Source: CAXBNV01 sp963977185
GTDB taxonomy: Bacteria > Pseudomonadota > Gammaproteobacteria > JAGOUU01
Reading direction: 5' to 3'
DNA: 55,482 bases
Assembly: GCA_963977185.1 (NCBI GenBank)
Contig: CAXBNV010000008.1
Span: 1 to 55,482 of the forward strand
This document shows, one piece after another, positions 42,718 to 51,979 of this stretch. Position 1 is the first letter of the stretch; every line of letters starts with the position of its first letter. The position numbers were made by a program, and so were the translations under genes. The notes beneath the pieces are model-generated. The model searched no databases. It was given only the letters and a program-made list of their open reading frames with translations, and was not told the origin of the DNA.

Positions 42718-43446
42718 AATTCTCTCTCTAGTATAATCTATAAGCTCTTCTTTATTATCTAAATTATATTTACTTGCATCAATTGGATCACCAATATTAA
42801 CTTCGACTTTTTGATTTAATTTAAAATTTATAGTTTTAGCTGGCAAAATATCATGAGCACCTTTTATTCCAATAGGATATATTTTGGCACCTGTTTCAAT
42901 GGCTAAAACAAATACACCTTTTTTAAAAGCTAATAATTCACCATTTTTAGATCTGGTGCCTTCAGGAGCCATCCATAAAACAATGCCTTTTTTCATTTTA
43001 TTTTTAGCACTTTCTAGGCTTTTTATTGCGCTTTCTTTATTGCTTCTATTAATTGAAATAACTTCATTACGTTTCATTGATAGTCCAAATAAAGGTATTT
43101 TAAATAATTCTTTTTTAGCTATCATTCGAATAGTTCCAGGAGCAGATAGATATATAATTGGTATATCATAAAGACTGACATGGTTGCTCATTAGAATATA
43201 AGGTTGATTTTTTTCATATTGAATTTTTTCTGGATTATTAACAATAAGATTAGCATGAGGATAAGCCAAAATTTTTTTAGCCCAAATTCGAAGTTGTGTA
43301 TCGACTAATTGGTTTTTGTTTTTCTTTTTAGAAAAGCTCAATATTATAGCAATAGTGCAATATTTTAAGAACAAAAGCATGGACTTTACAATGATGTAAC
43401 AGGTTTTTATTTTACCTGCTTTATTTCTAATATTGTTTTTTTTCAT
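42700..43446 (-). CDS. plsC: 1-acyl-sn-glycerol-3-phosphate acyltransferase
   Basis: PlsC adds the second fatty acyl chain to make phosphatidic acid at the inner membrane. The acyltransferase motif MSNHVSLYDIP (His-x4-Asp) and the phosphate-binding APEGTRSKNG are intact, followed by IYPIGIKGAHD. A hydrophobic helix near residues 13-35 anchors it. The length (248 aa) is typical. It is 15 nt after gshA, so co-transcribed with it. Confidence 0.92.
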   Translation of the reverse strand: MKKNNIRNKAGKIKTCYIIVKSMLLFLKYCTIAIILSFSKKKNKNQLVDTQLRIWAKKILAYPHANLIVNNPEKIQYEKNQPYILMSNHVSLYDIPIIYLSAPGTIRMIAKKELFKIPLFGLSMKRNEVISINRSNKESAIKSLESAKNKMKKGIVLWMAPEGTRSKNGELLAFKKGVFVLAIETGAKIYPIGIKGAHDILPAKTINFKLNQKVEVNIGDPIDASKYNLDNKEELIDYTRERIKELIE

Positions 43447-43461
43447 TAAATTGCTTTTTTA

Positions 43462-45105
43462 CTAATTAAAGTTGGTTTGGTTTTTATTGAAATCTATTAA
43501 AAAATCATCAAAAGATATTTGGTTTTGATTGTTAATATCTTGAAATTTTAGTAATGAATTTTTAGTATCTTGTTTTATTATATCTAATAATTCACTATTT
43601 AAATTTTTTGTACAATCATGTGCAAAATAATAGCTATATTTTTGTGCAAGATTTAGGCCAAATTCTTGAAAAGAATTATATGTCTTTGAGTCTTTATTAT
43701 AAACTTGCTTAATTATTTTTGCAGAGCAAGTTTCATTATTATCAATTATCTTTTTATATTTATTAAATATTTTAGAATAATTTTTTGTTTCAGATTCAGA
43801 TATAAAATCTAAAAAATCAGCAATAATTTCTAATGATTCGAAAATGTCTTTAATAAAATCTTGTAAAAATATAGTTTGGTTATTATATTTTATAGTCAGA
43901 CCTTCATGAAGACCAAAAGTGGTTATTTTGCTTAAATTATTTTTTATTTCTAATAGTTCAAGCTTATTACTAGAAAATTTAGGGCTTTCTATCAAAGTAC
44001 AAAAAAACAAAAATATTTCTAAAAAATAACCTTGTTCTACATCAAATCCTTGCTTTGAAAATGGATTTACATCTATATTTCTAAGCTCTATATATTCAAT
44101 GCCATGATTGTATAAATTTTTTAAATTAGATAAATTTTTATTTTTTTGAGATTTTAATCTAATAGGGTTATATAGCTCATTTTCAATTTGCAAATTATTG
44201 GAGTTTATTTGCAAATATTTGTTATTTTTAGTTTTTACGCCAATTTTTTTAAAGTCTAAATTTTCAGTTGATAAAGCATTGGTAAAATCTTTAATATATT
44301 CATCAAGAGAATTAAATGAGACATTGTTGCTACTTTGTAAAGAATTTTGATAACCTAATTCACTCATTCTTAACGAAGTTCCATATGGTGCAAAATATTC
44401 GTTAGATTGCTTAAAGTTTTCAGGATCTGGTTTTAGATAAAAAGCAGAAGGACTATTATTTTGTAAAAACTTATCTGTAACAATAGGAGATGCACCAAAA
44501 ACATAAGTAATTAACCAGCTATATCTTAAATAATTACGACTTACATTTATATATATGTCATTAATATTCTCTTGGTTTATAGTTTGATTATTTATGGTTT
44601 TTGTATAATTGCTTAGAAAATCTTGAGAAAAAGAAAAGTTGAAATGAACTCCTGATATCATTTGCATGGTTTTACCATATCGATATTTTAAACCTGTGCG
44701 ATACAGTTCTTTTAATTTGCCTTGATTTGATTTTCCATAATGAGCAATAGGTATTTCTTTTTCATTAGGTAAAATGCAAGGCATACTGCAAGGCCAAAGC
44801 ATTTGTTTGTTGATATTATTAGCAACATAATAAGAAAGATGTTCTAAATAACTAACAGATTCTTCTATAGTATTTTTAGGTGGAGTAATTAATTCTAATT
44901 GCGACTCTGAGTAATCTGTTGTAATAAATTCACTAGTAAGCTTTGAGCCCAAAGCTTCAGGATGAGAGTTTACAGACAAATTGCCTTTTTGAGTTATTCT
45001 TAAAGCTTCTTTTTCTATACCATACAGGTTATTTTTAAGAAAATTATTACCGGTATTAGCTTTAAGCTTTTTAATTTTATCGAGAATTTGTGGTTTAAAG
45101 TTCAT
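43462..45105 (-). CDS. gshA: Glutamate-cysteine ligase (gamma-proteobacterial type)
   Basis: GshA joins glutamate and cysteine, the first step in glutathione synthesis. The N-terminal block NLYGIEKEALRITQKGNLS followed by SHPEALGSKLTSEFITTDYSESQLELITPP (read here in pieces) is the class 1 gammaproteobacterial signature, and GVHFNFSFS lies further on. I use ATG 45105; a TTG at 45117 would add four residues. The product is 547 aa, slightly long, with a very Asn-rich C-terminal half. gshB is not in the window. Confidence 0.94.
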   Translation of the reverse strand: MNFKPQILDKIKKLKANTGNNFLKNNLYGIEKEALRITQKGNLSVNSHPEALGSKLTSEFITTDYSESQLELITPPKNTIEESVSYLEHLSYYVANNINKQMLWPCSMPCILPNEKEIPIAHYGKSNQGKLKELYRTGLKYRYGKTMQMISGVHFNFSFSQDFLSNYTKTINNQTINQENINDIYINVSRNYLRYSWLITYVFGASPIVTDKFLQNNSPSAFYLKPDPENFKQSNEYFAPYGTSLRMSELGYQNSLQSSNNVSFNSLDEYIKDFTNALSTENLDFKKIGVKTKNNKYLQINSNNLQIENELYNPIRLKSQKNKNLSNLKNLYNHGIEYIELRNIDVNPFSKQGFDVEQGYFLEIFLFFCTLIESPKFSSNKLELLEIKNNLSKITTFGLHEGLTIKYNNQTIFLQDFIKDIFESLEIIADFLDFISESETKNYSKIFNKYKKIIDNNETCSAKIIKQVYNKDSKTYNSFQEFGLNLAQKYSYYFAHDCTKNLNSELLDIIKQDTKNSLLKFQDINNQNQISFDDFLIDFNKNQTNFN

Positions 45106-45537
45106 ATTGCTTTGCAATAATTATTTTAATTTCAAAATATTATATATCATATAGTTATATAATTCTAAATATAATTAAAGCATATAATAAAAAAGACATA
45201 TTGAGCAAGTAACAAGACCAATATTTGCAAAGTAAATATAAAGCAAATTTTATTTTAAAACAAGAACAAATTTATTTGGAGTAAAATGATTGTGATATTT
45301 TAGCACTGAAACAAATTAGTTGTTCGACTCCCTGTATCTATTTGAATATAAAGGTTTTTTGTTTGTTACATAGTATAAGTTGCTAGTAAATATATAATTT
45401 GATAAACTAAGGTATATTTGAATTTTATTCTCTTTTGTTATTTTAATGAAAATTTAATACTAGAAGGTTAAAGTTTGTTTAAATTTTATTAAATTATATT
45501 AAGTAGAGCTTTAATTAATATACTTAGGAGTTAAGGT
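45106..45537. other. Long intergenic region before an orphan island
   Basis: About 430 bp without a gene. It must hold the divergent promoters for gshA and the 45538 gene. GTTCGACTCCC (45322-45332) resembles the T-arm/3' end of a tRNA or tmRNA, but the T-stem does not pair and no cloverleaf surrounds it. ACATATTGAG (45196-45205) recurs upstream of the gene at 46715. Confidence 0.5.
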
Positions 45538-46374
45538 ATGGCAAGTAGCAAATTTGCAAATCAAAATACACAGCAAAATTATGATCCAAAGCATCTTGAA
45601 GAAAGATTAACTATTGCATGGGATAATGATGCCAAAGATCAATGTGTTAACGATTTACATGAAAAGTTATTAAAAGATAAGCACTATAACGATATATCTA
45701 ATTTTGCTAAACAAGAATCTCCAGAGCTTCATAAAAGAGCGATGACTTATGCAAATAATCAATTAGCAGAAAATAGTCAGACTTTAAATACGGAAGAAGG
45801 TAGAAATCATTTTCATAGACAACAATATATAAGTCATGTTGTTCCAAGTTTAATCTTATTGAAGCCAAAAAATGCAAGCAAATTAATTAAAAATCGAAAA
45901 TTAGAAACAGATGAAATTCTAGCGTCATATATCTCAATGCTTGAAAATCAAGGAAAAGATGGCGAGAAAGCTGTTTTTAACTTTCTTACAGTAATAGATC
46001 AAGATATTTCAGAAAATAATACAGAAAAACAGCTTCTCTCAATGCGAGGCAGATTGCCGGATATGTATGCTTCACTTGCCGGTTTACAGAATTCATTCAT
46101 AGTAACTTTAATAAAGTTACTATGTGAAATGCAAGCCATGCAATTGGATATTGATGCACGTTACTTAAATGCAATAGAGCGAAGAGTAAGTCAAGCATTA
46201 GATAACCATATGATGGGTAAGCGTAATGAGCATGATTCAAAAGGAAATGAAACCGAAGCTGCTCCTTTATTAGATGCCGCCCCACAAGTTCCAGAGCAAA
46301 CTTCTGGATGCGTTAGAAGTATCGATGATAATGAAGCAACTGGACCTAGTAGGTCTGCTGTTAGACCTAGGTAA
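45538..46374 (+). CDS. Hypothetical alpha-helical protein, 278 aa
   Basis: Not recognised. The first 230 residues appear all-helical and hydrophilic, with a single mildly hydrophobic helix near SFIVTLIKLLCEMQAMQL. The last 45 are disordered and low in helix formers, with AAPLLDAAPQVPEQTSG and a basic SRSAVRPR end. There is no signal peptide. A clear AGGAG lies upstream. Such a soluble helical protein with a flexible tail, next to a coiled-coil gene and with no homology I can name, could be a secreted effector, but this is only a suggestion. Confidence 0.6.
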   Translation: MASSKFANQNTQQNYDPKHLEERLTIAWDNDAKDQCVNDLHEKLLKDKHYNDISNFAKQESPELHKRAMTYANNQLAENSQTLNTEEGRNHFHRQQYISHVVPSLILLKPKNASKLIKNRKLETDEILASYISMLENQGKDGEKAVFNFLTVIDQDISENNTEKQLLSMRGRLPDMYASLAGLQNSFIVTLIKLLCEMQAMQLDIDARYLNAIERRVSQALDNHMMGKRNEHDSKGNETEAAPLLDAAPQVPEQTSGCVRSIDDNEATGPSRSAVRPR

Positions 46375-46397
46375 ACAGCATTAAATATATATATATT

Positions 46398-46428
46398 CTA
46401 CGCAATGATTTAAATAAACATTGCGTAG
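46398..46428 (+). terminator. Perfect 10-bp hairpin after the orphan gene
   Basis: CTACGCAATG (46398-46407) and CATTGCGTAG (46419-46428) form a perfect stem with an 11-nt loop 24 nt after the stop codon. It is unusually GC-containing for this gap. No T-run follows, so termination may be rho-independent only in part, or it stabilises the mRNA 3' end. Confidence 0.5.
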
Positions 46429-46714
46429 TGAAATATATAAGCAATTATAAATATTCTATATTTTCGTGACAAATATTAGCTTTGTATTTATTTTACAAAA
46501 TTATTAGTATTAATATCCGCCTAAATTTCTCTTATAGTATTAAAGCATAGCTATAAAAAAAATTATCCCAAAAATATTTTATTAGAAAAAATTATCAACA
46601 TTTTATTGTCTTACTATAAAACTTTAGCCGCTCTTTTTTGTCCAACATATTGAGGGAATTAATATATTTTAAATAAAATAAATATAATCAATATGTTAGA
46701 GGGTTATACAGGTT
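46429..46714. other. Intergenic region with inverted repeat upstream of coiled-coil gene
   Basis: No ORF. AACATATTGA (46644-46653) and TCAATATGTT (46688-46697) are perfect 10-bp inverted repeats separated by 34 nt, ending 17 nt before the start codon of the 518-aa gene. They may be an operator pair or a leader hairpin. Confidence 0.4.
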
Positions 46715-48271
46715 ATGCCAATTGAATCTCAAGAGCAAGAAAAGGACATAGACAAAGCTAAATTATCTGTTGAAAGAAATGAAGCTGCGATTAGGTTAGA
46801 GCAAGGAAAATTAGAGGCTAAAAGTAAAGACTGGGAAAAAAGTAAAAAGGAGTTTGAGGGCGTCTTAGATAAGATTGTAAAAGAATTTCCATTAAAAGGA
46901 GATAAATCAAAAATAAAAGATGACATTAAAAAAGAAGTTGAAAATTATGCAGAAAAAAATAAAGAATACAACTTAACAGAAATACAACAAAAAATAGGAA
47001 ATGTTTTACAAAAACATCATGCTCAAGTTCTCACAACAAAAAGAATCAAGCATGAAATAGGTTATGGAATAAATAAAATAAGAGGAAAAAGCGGTCCTGA
47101 ACTACTGTACAAAGGAGAAGACACCAAAAGTGCTTTGGAAAAATTAGGTTCGACTCAATTATTAAATTTAACCAGTGCAGCATATTTTGAGAATGCAAAA
47201 TCGGCGAAATTTGCCAAAGATGCTAGTGTGCAAAATAAACAAGCATTGAATGAAACCCAGGCTGTTAGCTCGATATTAGATGAAATAAAGCATTATTCAG
47301 AAAAAACAGGAGAGCAAAGAACTGCACATCTTAAAGCTATAAAAAAAGGATTTAATCGAGTAGAGAATCCAACAAAAGAATTTAAAGATGCTCAAAAACA
47401 AACTTATGAATATCTTGTAAGAAATGAGATTGATTTAGATGATCTTAATTCTGAAAATCTTTCTCATAAATATAAAAAAGCTATTTCGACAATTGATGAT
47501 TTTGGGCTTGATCCTAATGAATTAAAGAAAGAACATGCTGAGGAGTTAAGATTACGCGATGAAGAAATTAAGAAGATCAATTCGGAAATATTAAATCTAG
47601 AAAAGCAGCTCCAATCATCAAAAGATACAGAAAAATCTGAAGCCGAAGAATCATTGCAACCAGAAGATATTGAAGCTAAACTTAGTAATTTAAATACTAA
47701 ATTAGACGAGATCAAAAAGAATTTTAGCTCCAAAGCCAAACCAAAAAATGCAATAGATGCTCTTATGAATCATTCTGATCAACTTTCAGAAGGTGTTAAA
47801 AAACGAGGTGATCGTTCTAAAGAATTAGAGTCATTATCAAAAAAGAAATTAGATGAAATAACAAGTAAAACTAAGGAAGAATTAAAAGCAAAAATTCAAG
47901 AATTAACAGATAGAAATCCAGGATTAAAAGAAGCAGTAGCTGAATTAGATCAGCGATTACAGTTATCGGGTATAATTTCTGAGCTTACAGATAGTAAAGT
48001 TTTAGGATTAATGTTAAAACTATTAATCATGCTACAAAAAATGGACAAAGAAGAGCAAATTAGATGCAATGACAAAGAGATACGAGAAACTGAAAAACAG
48101 ATACGAGAACTTGAAAAAGCACAGGAAGGTTTAAAAGCTCAAGCACAAAGCTTATCAGATATAATGAAGGAAGGTATTTCTGCTGATGCGATTAATAAGA
48201 AGATTGGAGACGTCACACCAGAGGCAGCAAATGATACAAGCAGTCCTAATACTGCAGTAAAATTAACATAA
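46715..48271 (+). CDS. Hypothetical coiled-coil protein, 518 aa
   Basis: Not recognised. It is rich in Lys, Glu, Leu and Ala, with strong heptad patterns at about residues 10-60, 275-345 and 440-490 (e.g. RETEKQIRELEKAQEGLKAQ). There is no signal peptide or TM segment apart from a short hydrophobic SKVLGLMLKLLIMLQ (about 428-442). The last 20 residues are disordered. Overall it resembles cytoskeleton-like or secreted effector-type proteins of intracellular bacteria, but no family can be named. It is followed 48 nt later by a small helical gene. Confidence 0.65.
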   Translation: MPIESQEQEKDIDKAKLSVERNEAAIRLEQGKLEAKSKDWEKSKKEFEGVLDKIVKEFPLKGDKSKIKDDIKKEVENYAEKNKEYNLTEIQQKIGNVLQKHHAQVLTTKRIKHEIGYGINKIRGKSGPELLYKGEDTKSALEKLGSTQLLNLTSAAYFENAKSAKFAKDASVQNKQALNETQAVSSILDEIKHYSEKTGEQRTAHLKAIKKGFNRVENPTKEFKDAQKQTYEYLVRNEIDLDDLNSENLSHKYKKAISTIDDFGLDPNELKKEHAEELRLRDEEIKKINSEILNLEKQLQSSKDTEKSEAEESLQPEDIEAKLSNLNTKLDEIKKNFSSKAKPKNAIDALMNHSDQLSEGVKKRGDRSKELESLSKKKLDEITSKTKEELKAKIQELTDRNPGLKEAVAELDQRLQLSGIISELTDSKVLGLMLKLLIMLQKMDKEEQIRCNDKEIRETEKQIRELEKAQEGLKAQAQSLSDIMKEGISADAINKKIGDVTPEAANDTSSPNTAVKLT

Positions 48272-48319
48272 ATTTAAAATGCATAACTGTAAATAAAATT
48301 TAAAAATCAGGATAACATT

Positions 48320-48556
48320 ATGGAAAAACAATTTGAAGAAGTAACTAATCCTTTAAATAATGAACCCGTTGTTACTGACATCATTAGTGTATATAATAAG
48401 ACTTTGCAAAAGCTAAAAAAAATTGACAAAGTATTGGCATCTTATAAAGAGGGAGTCGTTAAAAATAAAGAGATTGAAAAAATTTATAAGGATATATTAG
48501 GCAAGGAAAGCAAAAAAAAAGATACTCTTCAAGAAGATGAAGATATTGGATTTTAA
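48320..48556 (+). CDS. Hypothetical small helical protein, 78 aa
   Basis: A charged, helical protein with heptad-like spacing (TLQKLKKIDKVLASYKEGVV) and an acidic end. It has an AGGA ribosome binding site and follows the 518-aa coiled-coil gene, so it may be a partner or chaperone-like companion. Not recognised. It is tail-to-tail with acpS. Confidence 0.5.
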   Translation: MEKQFEEVTNPLNNEPVVTDIISVYNKTLQKLKKIDKVLASYKEGVVKNKEIEKIYKDILGKESKKKDTLQEDEDIGF

Positions 48557-48589
48557 AGACACAAAATGATTTATATGGTCTATAATCCG

Positions 48590-48979
48590 TTAAGATATTA
48601 CAACAAAAGCCAAAGCATAATGTTTTTCATCAGATAAAGAAATTAAAATATTTTTAATATTATTGTCATCAGCAAATTTTAAAGCTTTATTGTGTAATTT
48701 TACTATTGGTGCCCCAAGATTATTGTTCAGAATACTAAAATCTTGAAACCAAATTCCCATCCTAAATCCTGTACCAAAAGCTTTAACTAAAGCTTCTTTG
48801 GCAGCAAATCTTTTAGCAATGAAATTAATTTTTTTATTGTTATGTAAATTATTAAATTTTTCCATTTCTAAATTAGATAAAATTTTTAGGGCAAATTTAT
48901 TGTTATATTTATTATATAACTTTTCTATTCTAGATATGTGAACTAAATCTGTGCCAATGCTTTTAATCGATGAATTCAT
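48590..48979 (-). CDS. acpS: Holo-[acyl carrier protein] synthase
   Basis: AcpS transfers phosphopantetheine from CoA to acyl carrier protein. The signature SIGTDLVHISRIEKLY and the catalytic FAAKEALVKAFGTG are intact, as is SLSDEKHYALAF. The 129-aa length is typical. It overlaps recO by 17 nt in the rsgA-recO-acpS cluster. Confidence 0.95.
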   Translation of the reverse strand: MNSSIKSIGTDLVHISRIEKLYNKYNNKFALKILSNLEMEKFNNLHNNKKINFIAKRFAAKEALVKAFGTGFRMGIWFQDFSILNNNLGAPIVKLHNKALKFADDNNIKNILISLSDEKHYALAFVVIS

Positions 48980-49757
48980 AACTATTTATTTTCTGATTAT
49001 TTAAATAATATTTAATTATATTAAAATTTAATATTTTAATAGCATATCTTAGAGCGCAAGAAGAGCAATATTCTTGTTTTTTAAGTTTCTCTAAAATACT
49101 ATGTGGAAATATTAAATTGTTTATTAAAGTTCTTAAAGTTATTTTAGTAATATTTAATTTACCTAAAGTAAATTTATCTAAATTTATTATATTAAATATA
49201 TTGTTTTCTATGTTGTATTGATAATATAAATCATTATTTTGTGATTTTGTAATATTAGTAAAATTAATCTCATATCCTAAATCTTTTAGAATATTTGTTT
49301 CAAAATTATGAATAATCAGCTTGATATCATTAATGTTTTCATTAATATTAATTTCATATAAAGTCTTATTATAATGATTAAATAATGTTGAATTGGGATC
49401 ATTATTATAGTTTTTATAAAGCAAGTAAATTAGTTCATTTAGATAGGCTTTATGGTAATAGTGATTATTATTAATATTTTTTAGATTTATATTATCATAA
49501 TTATTAGCATTTTTTTCTAAATATTCTTCTATATGAGTTATTTGATTTTTTTTATTATTTAATTTTATTAAAATAGTTTTAAAAGGCTGAATTAAGCTTG
49601 ATTTCGATTTTTTATATTTATTGTTATTATAATTACTATAGTTATAAAAAACTTTAATTAATCCAAAGTCTTCTGTTAGTAGATATATTATTAAATTAGA
49701 ATTATTTAATTTTTTAGAATGTATAATAAAGCTTTTTATCAGTTTATCTTTTTGCAT
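48963..49757 (-). CDS. recO: DNA repair protein RecO
   Basis: RecO, with RecR, loads RecA onto SSB-coated single strands during gap repair. The N-terminal OB fold begins SFIIHSKKLNNSNLIIYLLT and continues EDFGLIKVFYNYS, and the C-terminal helical part ends EYCSSCALRYAIKILNF. The product (264 aa) is extremely rich in Asn and Ile, more so than most housekeeping genes here, yet the fold pattern is kept. Confidence 0.85.
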   Translation of the reverse strand: MQKDKLIKSFIIHSKKLNNSNLIIYLLTEDFGLIKVFYNYSNYNNNKYKKSKSSLIQPFKTILIKLNNKKNQITHIEEYLEKNANNYDNINLKNINNNHYYHKAYLNELIYLLYKNYNNDPNSTLFNHYNKTLYEININENINDIKLIIHNFETNILKDLGYEINFTNITKSQNNDLYYQYNIENNIFNIINLDKFTLGKLNITKITLRTLINNLIFPHSILEKLKKQEYCSSCALRYAIKILNFNIIKYYLNNQKINSYEFID

Positions 49758-49766
49758 ATAACTTAA

Positions 49767-50768
49767 TTAAGCCTGCATAAAGTTATGGAAAGATTCCCAT
49801 CTAGATTGTGATATTAAATTACTTTTTAAAGCATTAAGAAAGGCGCAATTTGGTTCTATAGTATGCGAGCAATTCTTAAATTTACATTTACCAATTAAAT
49901 TATGAAATTCTGGGAAAGAGCTTGTAATATTTGGTTTGCTTAAGTGTTTAACTCCTAGTTCCCGGATCCCAGGGGCATCTATTACATCACCTGTATTATT
50001 AGGCAGCTTATATAGCTTTGCAGTTGTAGTTGTATGAGCTCCTAAGTTTTTCTTTTTAGATACTAATGCACCAGTAATAATATTATATTCGGGTAAAATA
50101 GTTCTAAGTAATGATGATTTTCCAACTCCTGATTGACCAACAAAAATACTTCTTTTATTTAATAAATTTGAATATAAATTATCTATAGTATCTTTTTGAT
50201 GAATACTGGTTTCTATAACTTTATAATTAAGATTTTGAGTAGGATTATTATAAATATTTTTAATTATATTAATATAGTCTTTGCCTTTATCAATTAAGTC
50301 TATTTTGTTAATTACTAATATAACAGGGATATTAGCTATATAGGCATTAATTAAAAATTGATCTATGAGAATATTTTGAGGTTTTGGTATTAATGATACA
50401 ACAAGAATAATTTGATCTAAATTTGCAGCAATAGGCTTGGTTATATTATTTAGTTTTGTTCTCTCAAATATATTGATTCTAGGTTTAATATTAATAATCA
50501 CCGCTTCATCATTATCTGAGCTTATAATTGGTTGGTAAACTACATTATCACCAACTGCAATGGGAGCTAGATTTTGTCTAAGATAAGCATTATATACTTT
50601 GTCATTATGTGATATTTCTATATGTTGACCAAAATGAGCTGTAACAAGAGCATTTGCTTTAGAACCAAGATTTAAATCTGAGGTATTAATCTTAGCTTCT
50701 TTAGTTGATTTATCTATATTTGCTTTTATTTGTCGTTTTTGTTGGTCTGTTAAATGTTTTTTACTCAT
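49767..50768 (-). CDS. rsgA: Ribosome small subunit GTPase RsgA
   Basis: RsgA is a circularly permuted GTPase that helps 30S maturation. An N-terminal OB fold (about residues 30-100) is followed by the permuted motifs: VINKIDLID, then GQSGVGKSSLLRTI, then DAPGIREL. A C-terminal zinc site has GKCKFKNCSHTIEPNCAF. The length (333 aa) is normal. It is 9 nt before recO. Confidence 0.95.
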   Translation of the reverse strand: MSKKHLTDQQKRQIKANIDKSTKEAKINTSDLNLGSKANALVTAHFGQHIEISHNDKVYNAYLRQNLAPIAVGDNVVYQPIISSDNDEAVIINIKPRINIFERTKLNNITKPIAANLDQIILVVSLIPKPQNILIDQFLINAYIANIPVILVINKIDLIDKGKDYINIIKNIYNNPTQNLNYKVIETSIHQKDTIDNLYSNLLNKRSIFVGQSGVGKSSLLRTILPEYNIITGALVSKKKNLGAHTTTTAKLYKLPNNTGDVIDAPGIRELGVKHLSKPNITSSFPEFHNLIGKCKFKNCSHTIEPNCAFLNALKSNLISQSRWESFHNFMQA

Positions 50769-50823
50769 AAATAAATTATAATAGAGTTTTTAATATTGTA
50801 TTTAAGATCATGGAAATTATAAT

Positions 50824-51372
50824 ATGAGTTCGAGTGATAATGCTAATAAAAAGCATAACCTTATTTGGTTAGATTTAGAAATGACAGGTTTAGACATTCA
50901 AAATGATGTAATTATTGAAATAGCATCAATAATCACTGATCAACAATTGAATATTTTAGCTGAAGGACCTGTATTAGCTATATTTCAACCAGATATTATT
51001 TTAGATAATATGAATGATTGGTGTAAAAAACAGCATTCTAAATCAGGACTAGTAGATAGAGTTAAAGCAAGTAATGTAAGTGTTGCGCAGGCTGAAAATG
51101 AGACTTTAAAATTTTGGAAAGAATGGGTTCAAGAAGGAGAATCACCTCTTTGTGGTAATAGTGTTCACAATGATCGATTGTTTTTATCAAAGTATATGCA
51201 AAAATTAGAAAAATTTTTACATTATAGGCATTTAGATGTAAGTACACCTAAGTTATTATCTAAATATTGGTATGATAATGAATTTAAAAAAGATTCAAAG
51301 CATTTAGCTCTTGATGATATTAAAGATAGTATTGAAGAATTAAAATTTTATAGACAAAATATGTTTTTATAA
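50824..51372 (+). CDS. orn: Oligoribonuclease
   Basis: Orn is a DEDD exonuclease that clears 2-5-nt RNA fragments and pGpG. LIWLDLEMTGLDIQNDVIIE carries the first Asp and Glu, GNSVHNDRLFLSKYM the second Asp, and KHLALDDIKDSIEELKFYR the His and last Asp. The length (182 aa) is typical. It is divergent from rsgA, a common arrangement. Confidence 0.96.
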   Translation: MSSSDNANKKHNLIWLDLEMTGLDIQNDVIIEIASIITDQQLNILAEGPVLAIFQPDIILDNMNDWCKKQHSKSGLVDRVKASNVSVAQAENETLKFWKEWVQEGESPLCGNSVHNDRLFLSKYMQKLEKFLHYRHLDVSTPKLLSKYWYDNEFKKDSKHLALDDIKDSIEELKFYRQNMFL

Positions 51373-51387
51373 TTTAGAGGTTGTATT

Positions 51388-51777
51388 ATGGAATTAGATT
51401 TTAAATTAAATTTAGATATGCAAAAAAAGTTTTTTTTTGTAGCTTTTGCTGCTTATGATGGTGTTTGTAACCATGATATCCCAGGTTTTTTGCCAATGAT
51501 GTTATTAGGAACTATTTTGTATGATAATTTTTCATCAAAAAAAGCTAGAAATTATTATGAAGAGCATAGTATGTATCCAGAGCAAGAGGCGTCATGTGGA
51601 TTAATGTTATCAAACTTGGTTGTTACTTCTAGTTTGTTATGTTGTTATATGCAATATAATACAAGTGTTATGTTGTCTATTCTTGGTTTAATAGTTGGAG
51701 AATATCAAGGAAGCAAAATAGAAGAAGATACTTTAGATTTTGATTCTAATATTTTTACAAGGATAAAGCTTCACTAA
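51388..51777 (+). CDS. Hypothetical membrane protein, 129 aa
   Basis: Not recognised. It begins 15 nt after orn with a GAGG-like site. Two hydrophobic segments (about residues 30-47 and 74-104, LSNLVVTSSLLCCYMQY) suggest it lies in the inner membrane. It contains several Cys residues without an obvious metal motif. Probably co-transcribed with orn. Confidence 0.55.
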   Translation: MELDFKLNLDMQKKFFFVAFAAYDGVCNHDIPGFLPMMLLGTILYDNFSSKKARNYYEEHSMYPEQEASCGLMLSNLVVTSSLLCCYMQYNTSVMLSILGLIVGEYQGSKIEEDTLDFDSNIFTRIKLH

Positions 51778-51836
51778 TTAGTTATTGACATAGTTAATTA
51801 AAATGATAGAGTTATTTATTTGTTAAACTAAATATG

Positions 51837-51861
51837 GAAGTTATTTTCAACAAATAACTTC
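51837..51861 (+). terminator. Perfect 10-bp hairpin, probable terminator
   Basis: GAAGTTATTT (51837-51846) and AAATAACTTC (51852-51861) form a perfect stem with a TCAAC loop, in the 200-bp gap after the membrane protein gene. A second copy of the left arm (GAGTTATTTATTTGTT, about 51819-51834) could pair alternatively with the right arm. Confidence 0.5.
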
Positions 51862-51979
51862 TAAAATAATTCACAAAAAGGATTAATTACATTTTGTAAG
51901 TTAAGGATTAATTAAATATTAAGTTTATTTAGTTACAATAAGTACTAAATTATTAAGAATTTAGTACAAGAGGTTCAAT

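Noticed and set aside
42884..43171. Plus-strand open frame inside plsC
   Set aside because: Antisense to the conserved acyltransferase motifs and without a ribosome binding site.
45290..45365. Possible tRNA around GTTCGACTCCC
   Set aside because: The five bases on each side of the T-loop do not pair and no acceptor, D or anticodon stems can be formed.
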